NCBI GenBank assembly: GCA_035578905.1
Contig: JAQJVL010002172.1
Span: forward strand, 1-64,000
Direction of reading: 5' to 3'
Origin: Stictocephala bisonia
Lineage: Eukaryota > Arthropoda > Insecta > Hemiptera > Membracidae
Length of the DNA stretch: 64,000 bases
The translations under genes were made by a program, and so were the position numbers. This document shows, in pieces, positions 37,746 to 50,939 of this stretch (within the stretch, counting starts at the first letter, position 1; the number at the start of each line of letters is the position of its first letter). The notes under the pieces are model-generated. The model was not told the DNA's origin. It did no database searches and was given only the letters and a program-made list of their open reading frames with translations.

Positions 37746-38805
37746 GTTATATCAATTATCAGGTTATAGTCAATTAGTATTTTTAGTTTTTATTTTAAAG
37801 TTGTTCAAGAGTACGACCATAATTTTTAAAATAAATACGAAAATCTACCACTTGTAAAATTATATTTACTTGTTTTCTGTATAGTTAATTAAATATTTAA
37901 TTGCATAAGAAAATACTCTTTCATCTTTTAATAATACATTAGTATAAATTCTTTTAAATTTAAATTAGTTTATTAAATTTCATTGCTAGATCATAAAGTT
38001 AAACAAAAAATATATTATAGATAACTGTATAGATTTTCTATCAACGTAAAATCTAGATATTAAAATACATTAGGTGGGTTGTTTATTGATTCCAAGACTT
38101 GAGACGTGACTTGAATTATTCAGGAAGACGACATTCTGTGGAATATCTTCTGGTTTAGTTAGTTGACTTGTCTATTATATCGAACTCTCCTAGAGAGTTT
38201 GACTTATTTCTAGAGAAAACAATACTTTATCTGACATTTCCTTAGAATGATTTTTTTTCTAGCAATCTAAGAGATTCGAAAAATTAAAGAACTCAAAAGT
38301 TGTCTTTATTCTTATACCAAATTGTGGTTCTACGGTAATTTGGTTACGATAAATTGCTATAATTGTTGTTGTATTTAAAGAAACATGTACCTAATAAACA
38401 AATTATCTTTATTACGTAGTGGTGTTTATATTACGTTGTATGTGTCAGATAAGAAGGGTTGCATTTTCACAACCAAATGGATTATTACATAAAAACCAAA
38501 ATTAGATAGCAAATTTTACAACCAGTAAACACTTGTCAAGGGGAAGTTGTGTGAAAGCTATTAATTATTAAATAATTTTATATATCAGTTCAACCTACTT
38601 ACTTCAATTGTATAAAAACTTATATTTCCTCTCTCGCTGGAACATCGTGGCCTAACGGTCATTACGGTGCAGTAGGCTATGAATACACGTCTAAAAGAAG
38701 CGGAAAGCCAATGTTAAAGTCAGACTTTTTTCTAATCTTGCTATATTGGCGCGGCCACCACTAGGTTGAGCTTGTTTCAAGGCAGCCTAGAGAGAGAGAG
38801 GCAAG

Positions 38806-39440
38806 AATGAGAATGAATGAAATGAAATGAAATGAAATGAAATGAAATGAATGAATGAAATGAAAAACGTTTTATTTTCTGAGGCAAAGTTAGGACCATT
38901 AGGTCCTCTCTTACACTTAACCTCATAAAGAAAAATTAATACTTAACTAAAATGAGTATATCTAAAGAGTTCTTACGTGTTCACTGCTGCTGAGCACATT
39001 ATTTATAAGTTAAACAACAATTTTAAAAAATCAGAGTTTCAAGATAATTAAACCTAAACAAATTAAGCATAAAGCATGAAAGAACATAAAACAAAGAAGA
39101 AAACAAAACTAATTACTTACATGAAAAAAAAATAAATAAATAAACAAATAAAAATAAATAATAAATAAAAAAAACATATATAATGAATAAAATAATAATA
39201 AATAAAAAGTATTCCAAGTTCACAACAAACATACATCACACATACACTCAGTCCAGCATCGACAGCACGGCCAAGGCCTACAACCCCCATGAATCCACCG
39301 ACAACCACTCCCTTAGTGCCGCAACAAACCGAGCTCGACTATCAATATTTCGAGTTGAAGGATCAAGTTTATTTATCAAGAATGAGAGAGACAGGACACG
39401 GCGGATAACTAGCGCTGCGGATTGATAGCCCCTCTAAGCT
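38806..39440 (-). mobile_element. LINE 3' end inserted in left arm
   Basis: Read on the minus strand it ends gtcctaactttgcctcagaa then aataaaacgtttttc and a (CATTT)n-like tail, seen on the plus strand as repeated atgaa/aatga at 38806-38864. That is the 3' end of a non-LTR element. Further upstream on the minus strand a short open stretch reads ARFVAALREWLSVDSW, possibly the end of an ORF2. It is absent from the right arm, so it was inserted after the arms formed, or was lost there. Confidence 0.5.
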
Positions 39441-40679
39441 CGTTTCGGTCGCTATAAGTAGTCTGACTATTCGCCAATCTCTTTTCGCTTCTTATAGATG
39501 TGTTTTTAAGTAGGTAGGTATGTATTTTGTTCATTTCCCTATTCGTGTAATGTCTAATCACACCTAGTAAAATTAGAATGAAGCATTATGTGCCTTATTT
39601 TAAGTTTTATATTGCTAATTACATGGCTGGTTAAAATTGGATTAGTTACCCTCGTATTCATAAACTAGTTTCGTGAGAGGGTTTCTGAGCCCCTTCTTTT
39701 AGTAGTTATCTAAATAAGATAGGGTACAAATCACAACCTTCTTACAATACACATTTCATTACATAACTATTTTTTATGACTTTATTTATTTAAAACATTT
39801 GTATCTGTCTCACGTATATATGTATTATATTATTTGCTGTCAGCTGAAATTAGTAAAATCAACAACAACAAAACATTTAGATAAATATCTGCCAATTATG
39901 CTATTTATTTATTGAAATAATAAAGTGAACTCCTGTCATAAAGATAAATCAAATCCATCAACTCATTTAAGAACGGCTGTATTAAGTAACCAACTAATTA
40001 TACTAGCTGAGATACGTTTCTGGTTACACAACTCTGGACATCTAGATGGGAATGCGTTGTTTTTACAGGTAGATCTTTTATTAAATAAAAGCATAGTTGT
40101 AGTCTAAAAGGTATACTTTCTTTATCACTATATTTAGAACTTTAACAAGGCCCAAATTTCCAATTAATATGCATATAAATGATCGTACTAACCCAGAATA
40201 CATATGTTAAAAAAATACAAAAGTATAAAAAAGAAAAATTTTATTACTTTCAGAGGCAGAGCAATTACAGAATCTGAATAAACGGATATTGGTCGCTGTC
40301 AGCTGTTTAATAACTTTAATTAATTGAGGTAGGTCTGGGCCGAGGTAGAGGGGCTGTTTGGCTGTGGGATTGAAGTTTTGGTCAATATTCTGTGATTCAG
40401 TTTAAATAACAAAGGCACTGCAATATCATTTCTGTCTTCGCAATAATTCATATTTTTCAATTTAAAACAAACTTCTCATAACTTAATGTAATGTACAATT
40501 GTTTCATATAAGAACATTTATATCCTTTTACTAAATACATTTTGAAATGTAGTTATTGAGGTTTATTGAAGACAATATTAAGAAAACTCTTAATGTATCC
40601 AGTTTACACAATGTTCTATGATCGATATGCATTTTAAAATAGTAAAACAGTGTGAAATTAAATATGGTGTAAAAGATGT

Positions 40680-41035
40680 AAATAAAGATGAGGTGGTGCT
40701 AATACCTCCTAAATGCAGTTGAAAAGATCTTGGTGTAGTGTGCCTAGCGGGTCTCATGGCACAGGGTCGATCAGTACAGTAAAATGGACCAGGAGGCAGC
40801 AGGCATCAGAGAATAGAAACTCCCTCCGTAGTAACAAGCATTTTGGAGAAAATTAAATGAATTACAGTAAGTCAAAATATACCAGTGGTAGAGTTTATTA
40901 CCTCAGCGGTGAGTCCGGTAGAGGGTTATAACAAGGGCGTCCTGCCTAGTAGAGAGATTCTCAAGAGCAGATGAGGAGTACCGATTAATGCCGTTGTTTA
41001 TGGGAGAATCAAAATAAAAAAAATAAATAAAAACT
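40680..41035 (+). mobile_element. Possible retroelement 3' part with A-rich tail (left arm)
   Basis: A less AT-rich stretch (tgcctagcgggtctcatggc, aggagtaccgattaatgccg) ends in aaaataaaaaaaataaataa. The right arm has its reverse complement at 54335-54740, ending in a run of 51 T. A poly(A) tail at the same end in both arms suggests a retroposed sequence that was in the block before duplication. No class can be assigned. Confidence 0.4.
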
Positions 41036-41194
41036 TAACCATCCAATATTTTATTGAACTAAACATACCATATAAAATACAACATTTAACATTACAATCC
41101 TATTCGTTAAAATAAGACTTTTAAAAATATGAAAATACATGTTTTAAATAATTCGTGTGCTACATTATTCATTATTTAATTTTTTTTTAATTTC

Positions 41195-41300
41195 ACTCAC
41201 CAGTTCACATGGGCCTGCAGGCCTGTGCGTGGACTTTATTCAACGAGTGAAGTACCAACCATTGGGACAGTGGGGATTTGAAGCTAGGGAATTTAGAATG
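41195..41300 (-). mobile_element. SINE family 1 copy in left arm (second)
   Basis: tttcactcaccagttcacat and the palindrome ggcctgcaggcc (41212-41223), then ggactttattcaacgagtga. It matches the inverted copy at 54078-54185. Confidence 0.65.
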
Positions 41301-42221
41301 TAGTGGTTTTATTTCTAATTTAAAACTGCCCTAGTTTCACTACTTTATTTTTATCTGCCCATAGAATATGTTACAATAATACATGATGAAGATGATATAA
41401 GATTCTAAATTACTAAAGTATTTAACAAATATAAGAACAAAGAATATTTTACAACGATATTTTTCATTTATAAAAAAAACGTACTTATAAAACTAATGCT
41501 AGGTCACAGATAATACAAAAATAATAGTTCATTCACTTTGAAAAGTGCCCAGAGGGTAGTTCAGAGCAGTGAACCTCATTTAACTGACAATGATGAAGCA
41601 CAGGTATTCACTGCCACCGAGAGCTTTCACTTTATTAACGTTGGACATTTTGTAGGGGATCTTTAGAAGATAAATTATTGTTCACAAATGAGCAACTTTG
41701 CTTGAAACAGTATTAAATGTGTTGCATAGTAAATTTTCATAAACGAACTAATTAATTATTTACTCTGCTTACCTTCAAAAAAGTAATATTCATGCATGTA
41801 CTTTTAAACAAGGTAGTATCAATATTTAAATTTTTAAAATCTATACCGTACACATATAAATAAACTTAAAAGTCACAATTAAAAATTTTAGAATTTTGTG
41901 CTTCCTTCCTTCCATTTTGTCAGGATGATATTTTTGTTTATGAAAGACCTCACAATGTAAAATAAATAATTACTAAACATAATTAATTCCTTTACAGCTG
42001 TTTAATGTTAACAAATTAAATATAGAAGAGAATCAAGAATAATGTTGAGTGGTAGTTGATATGGCTAGGGAATCACGAATTCATGACAGTCTAACTGTAA
42101 AATTGTTTGCTCGCTCAAAAGTACCCTGTAGATAATGACCCTTCCACCCACCATAAATGTGCAGTATTGATAACCCATATATCCACCAATTACGGGTGGG
42201 TAATAAAAAACTTAACTTATG

Positions 42222-42742
42222 GCCCACTACAAGTAATGACTGATGGGAGAATGGTTGGGCCACAACAAGTTATGACTGATGGGAGAATAGTTGGGCCACC
42301 ACAAGTTATGACTGATGGGAGAATGGTTGGGCCACCACAAGTTATGACTGATGGGAGAATAGTTCGCCCTCCACGAGTAATGACTGATGGGAGAATGGTT
42401 GGGCCACCACAAGTTATGACTGATGGGAGAATGGTTGGGCCACACGAGTTATGACTGATGGGAGAATGGTTGGGCCATCACGAGTTATGACTGAAGGGAG
42501 AATGGTTGGTCCACGACAAGTTATGACTGATGGGATAATGGTTGAGCCACCACAAGTTATGACTGATGGGAGAATGGTTGGGCCACCACAAGTTATGACT
42601 GATGGGAGAATGGTTGGGCCACCACAAGTTATGACTGATGGGAGAATGGTTGGGCCACCACAAGTTATGACTGATGGGAGAATGGTTGGGCCACCACAAG
42701 TTATGACTGATGGGAGAATGGTTGGGCCACCACAATACATGA
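42222..42742 (+). repeat. 36-bp minisatellite (about 14 units), left arm only
   Basis: The unit is caagttatgactgatgggag plus aatggttgggccacca. Because 36 is a multiple of three, both strands stay open (plus MTDGRMVGPPQV, minus WWPNHSPISHNL); a length change near 42430-42450 breaks the plus frame, so this does not look like a protein gene. The right arm holds only one unit, at about 53268-53310. The array is therefore an expansion within one arm. Confidence 0.95.
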
Positions 42743-43341
42743 CCAATGCTCCAACATGTTTTTAATGTTTACCAGAAAACAAAAAAATAAGAGATATAAA
42801 TTTGTTCTGTAAGAAGTTAAAAAAACTAACATTAATAATAATAATCCATTTATTTTTCCAACTTTATCTTGATATCGTATATAGGCTCATCTGAAAACTT
42901 CTCGTTATACTACCATTTGTAAAAAAAAAACTGTCATAACAATAAGTCAAACAGCTGTATGTTTTTTTTTATGTTAAATATAAAGGGCTAGGTGTACATA
43001 AATATTGTTCACTTTTTTAAAATTCCAAATAGTGAAAATAAATAGAATCTAAGTGTTGTATTTATTGTATATTCAGTTTTTGTTTGTTATATAGATAGGA
43101 AGTTTTTTGTTTTTAATATTGATGTCATTTAGTTTGATTCTATGTTTGAGTCTGGTCAGCTACACCATCAGCATGCTTCGTGTATTTACTTATTGGTTCA
43201 ATGTAATGAGTATCATCCCATACAGCTATTAACCTCCCTATTATATCTTATTGTTTCCTACAATTAGTTTAAGTAATAAAATAAATGTTTTCATTTTTAT
43301 AATAGCAATTTATATAAGTCATTTAAACCAATATTAAAAAT

Positions 43342-43410
43342 TTACAAATATATAGCCTTAGATTAAAAAAAAACCTATAAACATTTTTGACAAAAAAGGG
43401 TTCAATAAAT
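43342..43410 (+). repeat. Arm-junction repeat F, copy 1
   Basis: About 70 bp (acaaatatatagccttagat through gacaaaaaagggttcaataa) just inside the left arm. It recurs at 52605-52672 in the same orientation, although the arms themselves are inverted. Confidence 0.6.
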
Positions 43411-44100
43411 ATTTCATTAATTCATTCAACTTAAGGGTTGGTAGTCCACCAAATATCTTAACTGATGAGAGGGTTTGTGGGCTCCCAAGGGAAAATCATT
43501 ATTATTATTGCTATATGTTAAAATGTATGAATACACAACATAGTCAACGCTGACAATTAAATAAAAATTGATCGGGAAATCATGCCTTTATTATTAATGT
43601 AACTCATATATTATATTATGTAGACTGTTATTTGTATAATGTTTTCTTCCTTAGTAACTAATCTGTTTGAATATTTACTCATACAATTATGTTTCCGAAA
43701 TTATATTAAATAAAATGTTCTAACTAACATAATACTTTACACCACATACTTTACGTGTATTTGATATTGCACTCTGATCTCTTGTTTATGAGCAAACGTG
43801 GATTGTTTTTGAATCTAGAAATAGCAAAATACAACGATCATAAATAAGTGAAGAATTGTTTTTATAAGAGAGTGATTAATTGTTAGGACAGTGACAAATT
43901 AAAGAGGAAGGAAGTACCCCAGGAAATCCCTTTAGAAATTTATTACCCTCTCATTAGTTTTTATTTGGACAAAACTTTAACGAGAAGTAATTTCTTGAAT
44001 AACTATGATGAGTTTAAGTAAATTGAAAGAAATATTGATTTGGAGGTAGCTTTTACAATTGATTAAACAGTATTTTATGTAATTTTATTATTCATTTGTA

Positions 44101-44380
44101 AGACGCCAATCGTAGATAAATGGACTAATATGGGATTGTGATGAGTGTATATGAACGAGTGTAGTAATTGTTACTAAGGTCGACTGTTCCTCGGAAAGAG
44201 CAATCTATTAATAGACCAATAGCTAGGGCAAGTAAGGTACCTACATATTTACGTGTAATCCGAACCACGTAGTATTGGTCTGATTTTCAGCTAACTGACA
44301 ATCTGACACGCAGATATCTTCCCTACACATAATCTGAACCTTGAATATCATCCAATAAGGGCACTCCAGACGTATGAAGT
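44101..44380 (-). mobile_element. SINE, family 2 variant
   Basis: Begins agacgccaatcgtagataaa and is similar to 30846-31130 across its length, including gtgatgagtgta, gttactaaggtcgactgttcc and ggtctgattttcagctaact. On the minus strand gtggttcggattac resembles a B box and ttagctgaaaatc lies where an A box is expected, but both are imperfect. Confidence 0.6.
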
Positions 44381-44624
44381 AGTGTCCGTGTCAATTGAGG
44401 ATTAGTTTAAGATACGTAGTTTTTAGTCTGGTAATTTTATTTTTTCCATTTATATGTAAACAATTATTGTAATATTCACGGACAATACAGACTAGACAAT
44501 ACAGAAATTGTGGGAATCACGCCGTATCACTATTCCATACTTAGCTAAAATTCTGTTTGCGTGCAACATAACCTAAGTTACAAAAATATAATACTAGCGT
44601 AATGATAGCCCACTCAAACAACAT

Positions 44625-44628
<4 letters not shown>

Positions 44629-44661
<33 letters not shown>
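44629..44661. repeat. (AT)n microsatellite
   Basis: About 16 uninterrupted AT units preceded by a short (CA) run. Confidence 0.9.
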
Positions 44662-44664
<3 letters not shown>

Positions 44665-46317
44665 CAAGTAACTACAGCAACCAATATAAATACAATGAAT
44701 TATAGTGATTGCAAGTAACAGCAAAGATTAATATTCAAACAAATTAAATTATTTATTTATTTTAAGTTGTATGATATACATAATACTGTAATGATATATA
44801 ATTATTTATGTGATGAAGACTTCTAACAAATCAAGGCAGCTAATAACTAAATGTAAATGACAATAACACAACCACCGTAATAGAAACATTTGATTACAAA
44901 TAAATTATTTTATTTCATCATTAATCAGCCATAGTTAAAATAAAACATAATATCTTTGGAATTTACTGACCACTTTACAAGTAATGTGGCCAGTGAACCA
45001 ATAAAAAATATTTTAATTTCAGAAACAGTCACAATATACAAGATAAGTTCCACTGAGCACATCTCCCTGTGGAATCCACGTTCATCATAACTAAACTTGT
45101 AATTAAAAAATGAAAACTAAGAAGTATTAATTATATAATTATTTATACTTGAATGTCAGTCAGGTGTCCAATTATATTCTTTAAAAAAATAAATATCAGT
45201 AATAAAAATAGAAAAAAATTAAATAAATAAATATAGCATGCATTAAAAGAAAGATTTATATTATTAACTTAAACACTGATAAGAAAAATATTATGCAATA
45301 AACACAAAGAGTGAAAAAAAACTATCCCCATAGCATTCACAATTGCATAAAATATTATTTCCAGTAAAAAAATCTCTATATTTATTCACAGGCCTCGATG
45401 TATTACACCACGGATTATAATAATAACAAAATGACAAATATTGTGATAATGTCAGATAGGAGGTTATAATTAAGAGATTGGTTGCGTCAAAAGGATTGAC
45501 CTCTATTCTAAAATATCTAACCAACAGTGATCCTTGAAAATACTAAATATTAAAAATAAAAAATAGATATCACTGTACTGTAATATTTATTATATAATGT
45601 TACCGAAACCAAATCCTACCCTAGAGCGTTTTCAAATGGAACCAAGCAACCATATTCCGTTTGAATATACGCTTTACATATGGTTACTAAAGAAATATTT
45701 CATTTCCGTTGGGAGAGTTGCGTCACGCAATTCCCAATGAAGTTACTGTGGAATACCACACATATAACTTTCTTTTTGTACTATGTATGTAGGTATAGTC
45801 AGTTTTTTAATGTATATTTATTATATACTTGTTAAACCTCAAGGGCTAATAAAATAAAACTCCTCAAGGATAACTAAAATTAGGTTTGCTCGTCAATGTA
45901 AAACGTGAACATAACAAACTTTTCTTTATCTTCCTTAACTAATTATTTGCCTGATTACTTCTATACATATATGTATCAATTACTAATAATTATTTATATT
46001 TCAATCTTAAATCTATGTGAACTGTTTTATTTATATAAATTTTCAATAATCTGGAAAAGGGCAACAAATAAAAAGATAAAATTTAATAAACCTTTGGTAA
46101 AACTACAATTAACTTGCTTAAAGTCTAGGATAAAAAGTCAAAGAAAAAAAAATTGTTGAAATATATTAATCCAAACAGTATAAAGCCGTCATGTGCTCTA
46201 GAAACAAATCCCAAATTATTTTCTCACTGTGCATTAGGACGTAAGAACCAAATTAACTGCCGTACAGTGTACAAAACAGCTCTCATACAGATCAGGACAT
46301 GAATCCTAAAAGCATGA

Positions 46318-46545
46318 AATGACAGGAGGCAGTGAACAAAACCAATGAAAGTGGACATGACAGGAGGCAGTGAACAAGACCTATGACAGTGGCTCTGACA
46401 GGAGGCAGTGAATAAGACCTATGACAGTGGACATGACAGGAGGCAGTGAACAAGACCTATGACAGTAGACATGACAGGAGGCAGTGAACAAGACCTATGA
46501 CAGTGGACATGACAGGAGGCAGTGTACAAGACCTATGACGGTGGC
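46318..46545 (+). repeat. 38-bp minisatellite (6 units)
   Basis: The unit is gacaggaggcagtgaacaag plus acctatgacagtggacat, at exact 38-bp spacing (46321, 46359, 46397, 46435 and on). Less AT-rich than the flanks. No coding reading is maintained. Confidence 0.9.
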
Positions 46546-47056
46546 CCCTCCTAATTTGTTGTAACCAGCTAGACAATACACAGACAGACAATAACACGTT
46601 TGGGAAAGAAATCAATGACAAAATCTACATTCATTTGTCGTAAAAAATATACACTTTGTTGCATAATATGTGCTTCAGTTATAATTATAAATTAAAACAT
46701 GTTTTATAGAATCGTCTTATATAGAAAATTAGGGGGTTTTGATCTAAAAATACTGAACTATAAATTAACAAATTAGGGTCCAGAAATAATTTGAATTTAA
46801 CCTTAATTATATACGTACTAAGTTATGTCACATTATTTTCTGGACCAACAATATTTAGTATTATACAATTAAAAATGTCCGTGAGATTAAAAAATAGCTT
46901 TATATGTGTTTGATGCCAAATATGTTCTTTTCCTAATGTAATTAGTCTTACAATTTATTTTTTATTAAAAAGAAGTACAGTATTTTTAAAATGTTCGGAA
47001 TTATTTTGATGAAGAGTGTATCTGATCGTACTACAAATATTGTAAAGACTACAATA
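46546..47056. other. Spacer sequence with a small inverted repeat
   Basis: ggtccagaaataat near 46776 and its near-complement attattttctggacc near 46832 face each other. Otherwise nothing recognised. Confidence 0.4.
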
Positions 47057-47105
47057 CCTACGTAATTGTAGGTAAAGACCTAATCTTTACCTACAATTAC
47101 GTAGG
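47057..47105. repeat. Perfect 22-bp-stem hairpin
   Basis: Arms 47057-47078 and 47084-47105 are exact reverse complements (the first starts cctacgtaattgtagg) with a 5-nt loop. The hairpin lies about 40 bp before the 81-bp minisatellite. It may be a miniature inverted-repeat element or an extruding cruciform. Confidence 0.8.
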
Positions 47106-47144
47106 GTAGATCGTAACCTGCATGAGATAAGTAGCGAAAATAGA

Positions 47145-48225
47145 GTTCTGAGCAATGGAGGTGCAACACTCACCGCTCCTCTACTAGACATCATGAACAT
47201 GACAAACTTCACCTTCAAGCTTCCGTCTGTGGGCAATGGAGGTGCAACACTCACCACTCCACCAATAGACATCATGAACATGACAAACTTCACCTTTAAG
47301 CTTCCGTCTGTGGGCAATGGAGGTGCAACACTTACCACTCCACCACTAGACATCATGAACAAGACAAACTTCCATCTTCAAGCTTTCACCTGTGGGCAAT
47401 GGAGGTGCAACACTCAGCACTCCACCACTAGACATCATGAACATGAAAAACTTCCACCTTCAAGCTTCCGCCTGTGGGCAATGGAGGAGCAACACTAACC
47501 ACTACACCACTAGACATCATGAACGTGACAAACTTCCACCATCAAGCTTCCATCTGTGAGCAATGGAGATGCAATACTCACCACTCCAACACTAGACATC
47601 ATGAACATGACAAACTTCCACCTTCAAGCTTCCGCCTGTGGGCAATGGAGGAGCAACACTCACCGCTAACCACTAGACATCATGAACGTGACAAACTCCT
47701 ACCTTCAAGCTTCCATCGTGAGCAATGGAGATGCAACACTCACCGCTCCTCCACTAGACATCATGAACATGACAAACTTCCACCTTCAAGTTTCCGCCTG
47801 TGGGCAATGGAGGAGCAACACTCACCGCTACACCACTAGACATCATGAACGTGACAAACTCCCACCTTCAAGCTTCCATCTGTGAGCAATGGAGGTGCAA
47901 CACTCACCACTACACCACTAGACATCATGAACGTGACAAACTTCCACCTTCAAGCTTCCATTTGTGGGCAATGGAGGTGCAATACTCACCGCTACACCAC
48001 TAGACACCATGAACTTGACAAACTTCCTCCACCTTCAAGCTTCCATCTGTGAGCAATGGAGGTGCAACACTCACCACTCCACCTCTAGACATAATGAACG
48101 TGACAAACTTCCATCTTCAAGTTTCCGTTTGTGAGCAATGGAGGTGCAACACTTACCACTCCAACCCTAGACATCATGAACGGGACAAAATTTCCTCCAC
48201 CTTCTAGCTTTTGTCTGTGAGCAAT
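47145..48225 (+). repeat. 81-bp minisatellite (about 13 units)
   Basis: The unit runs gcaatggaggtgcaacactc, accactccaccactagacat, catgaacatgacaaacttcc, accttcaagcttccgtctgt, g(g), with spacing of 81-84 bp (47233, 47314, 47396). 81 bp is 27 codons, so long frames occur on both strands (plus: NGGATLTTPPLDIMNMTNF); the unit-length changes break them repeatedly. It is GC-richer than its surroundings. It may be an expanded fragment of a former gene or element, but no family is recognised. Confidence 0.9.
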
Positions 48226-50939
48226 TTCTTTTGTTGTAAAAAAACAACTGTTGTACTGTTTATCTTATTATTAGTTATTTGTTCAATTAATATTAATTGT
48301 AGTTTTTGTGTGATGGACTGTTATTTGAATTAGAATTAAATATTTTATTTTATTTTTCTCAGCTTGTTTCCTTATTTTTGGTAAGCCTTTTGGTCCCTGC
48401 TACTAATGACGTGATGAGAGGGTTTTGCTACTAAGCATACTTGTGACCTATTACCAACTCTAGCTTGTATGTCAAAGGTATGTTGGTGTATCTCTGTAGG
48501 GGTGCCAGATTTTTTAGTAGGTTGCAAACTAAAACATATTTCTAAGGTTAAATATGATATTGATTTCTTAGCGTAGGAAACCTTTAAGAACATTAATTTC
48601 TTAAATATTATTATATTTATTTATAATTATCGAGTAATTTTTATTTACTTGTCTCAATAATTCTTGTTCGTTGTTCTCTATTATATAAGACTTATCCATC
48701 AACTGTAACGTATCTAATTAAACTATTAGGAATCATTATATTTCTTTAACATTGAATGAAATCATGCCTATTTATTTACCTATATAATTTTTTTCTATTT
48801 ATAATTTTCATTTTATTCAGACATTGTAGTTCATACATTGTAGTTAAAATGTACGATACATTTTTAAAATGTTGACTTTTAAATATGATTTTTAGTTGAT
48901 TCATATAAGCCCGAAACATATATCTTTTTAGCTTATTTTGTATTAACAAAATATTAATAAGATATCTCTCTATATATTCGATGGTGATGTATCCTTAAGA
49001 ATGGTTCAAATGAGATCCTAAGCTATCCTTCCTCAGCACTTCAGATACAATAGGACTCATCTCTTACTCTGCGTTACTTAAGGACTTCCATTGTATCCTA
49101 CTACGAAAGGAAACATCAGGGATTATTTCCATTTCTTCTTTTTTTATTTATAAATTTTATGATATCTGATAGTTTTTTCAGTATGTGATTGAGATAAATA
49201 AAGTACTATTCAGTTCCTTTGCATAAGTTTGATACTACTAAAGGCAAATGAATGTTTTATCATTACAGATACTATTGTAATATATGTATATATAAAAAAA
49301 AAAAATAATAAAAAAAAACATCTAACGTATTGCCTCAAGATCAGGTTAAGAGATGAATTCTTTTCTTACACTAACAGTTTATCTTTCATAACAACAACAA
49401 AATAAATAAAACAAATTATTATAATAATTATTTTATGCTATTATATTTAATATTGTTTCTTAATTTTATTTTTGTAAGCTAATATTGTTAGTTTTATAAC
49501 GCAGTCTATCTTTATGATTGTTAACAATCAACAACACAATCAGCAACAGTTAAATTAATAGCCGTGTAAATGAGAAGAATTATTAAAATGACATTAAATT
49601 ATTTGAGTGGCTGTATTTACAGACTGGGTTATCTTTTTAACCTCAGATACACACTTTTGTACTGTAAAAATAAAGGCCTTTATGATGAGGTATAACTTGA
49701 GGTAGGCTTACATATAAAATTTTTAAGATTTCTTTCCTAGGCCATTTCCTGGCTATGTGAAAAACAAGTAAAAAATATTTAAATGTTTTATATAGGGTCA
49801 TGTACACAACTACACAGTTTCATAACATTTCTTTCAATAGTTTTAAAAATATATTCCAGAATTTTGCCCAGCCCTGCGTATTTATTTCTACGTTTTCCAT
49901 CAGGTTTCATTCGTATACTTGTATTTTATAGGTCTAATAATTAACACATTGCTATTACTATGTTTTGTTTTTTATAAACACATATGTACATTTTTAAGGA
50001 TAAGAGATCATGCGATTGTGTTTAATATAATACTTTATTATGCCCCTGTACAATTGTATTTAATGGCTAATGAACGATTTTATTTTATATATTGATTTTG
50101 GGGACTAATGAGCCAATAAATTATCAGTAAAATACTATTAAATAATGCATTTTTCTTTAGGGTTGATATAAAATAATATTTTAAGTAAAATAAAATAATG
50201 TTTCAAAGAGTAGATATAAATTATGTGTTAGGGTAATCAACTTATGTAGCAGTACTTAACTTATCCCTAGTAATTGTGAAGAGTATATTAAAATTAAATT
50301 GTAAATTGAAATACTTGACTAATATTTATATGATTATAAGTAAATTATCGTACATGTAATGAACTATGTAAAATAAGAGTTGTAAGGAACTAATTTATTT
50401 TATACAATTTATTTTTCTAAGTTTTCAAAAACAATTATAATATTTTATAAATCTGGCAAAATTAATTTTGTGGTGTTATATTTCTTTCCAGTGTATTTAA
50501 AGATTTTTTAGCGGTTTTTATAGCTCTGTTTACAAAATTTTTATTATATCACACAGTATTAATAATGTATTTGTAAAGCCATTTTATTAAAAATAAACTA
50601 TTCTTTTACTCTACAGTACTTACTGGGTACTCTACGTAATCAACGAAGTCTCAAGAGAATATCTTACGCAACTTTAGAGAATATGAGAAACCATTCAATG
50701 CGGTAGTTTAACCAAACGTCTCATAATAATTCATGGTTTAATTAGAAACTTTTTAAAAATTGCTTGCAATGGCCACAATTAATATAATAAATTAAATTGT
50801 TCATTATCCATTAGATACAGATTGTTACATGGGCATAGGTTAGTATTTACAACATGTAGTTAGAAATAAACAGATCTTTCGTCTATCATAGAACAATGAC
50901 AATGTCACTAATAGTACATTTGGTAAATAACTACCGTAC
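48226..50939. other. AT-rich spacer sequence, nothing recognised
   Basis: The minus-strand frame at 48372-48593 has no recognisable domain. Otherwise anonymous, with short A-runs near 49290. Confidence 0.4.

Larger units (their letters stand above)
37415..43320 (+). repeat. Left arm of a large inverted duplication
   Basis: Segments along this arm match the reverse complement of 52690-58162 in the same order: 37430-37740 with 57840-58150, 38050-38220 with 57370-57510, 38640-38800 with 56760-56950, 40010-40400 with 55010-55360, 40680-41000 with 54400-54740, 41190-42100 with 53470-54185, and 42750-43320 with 52690-53240. Divergence is substantial, with many substitutions and small indels. Two stretches are private to this arm: 38806-40010 (LINE fragment and other sequence) and most of the 36-bp array at 42222-42742. 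No coding capacity is visible. Confidence 0.85.
43411..46317. other. Spacer sequence, AT-rich, with SINE and (AT)n
   Basis: No gene recognised. Apart from the SINE at 44101-44380 and the (CA)/(AT)n tract at 44621-44661, this is anonymous sequence. Open frames at 45291-45524 (minus) and 45905-46159 (plus, Leu/Ile/Tyr-rich from AT composition) have no recognisable domains. Confidence 0.4.

Noticed and set aside
42107..42765. 12-residue repeat protein MTDGRMVGPPQV
   Set aside because: The 36-bp unit leaves both strands open, the frame is broken around 42430-42450, and the inverted arm has only one unit.
45905..46159. 84-residue plus-strand open frame rich in Leu, Ile and Tyr with a basic end
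   Set aside because: Composition follows from AT-rich DNA and no family is recognisable.
47087..48003. 27-residue repeat protein (NGGATLTTPPLDIMNMTNF)
   Set aside because: Frames on both strands result from the 81-bp period and are broken by unit-length changes; no other sign of a gene.
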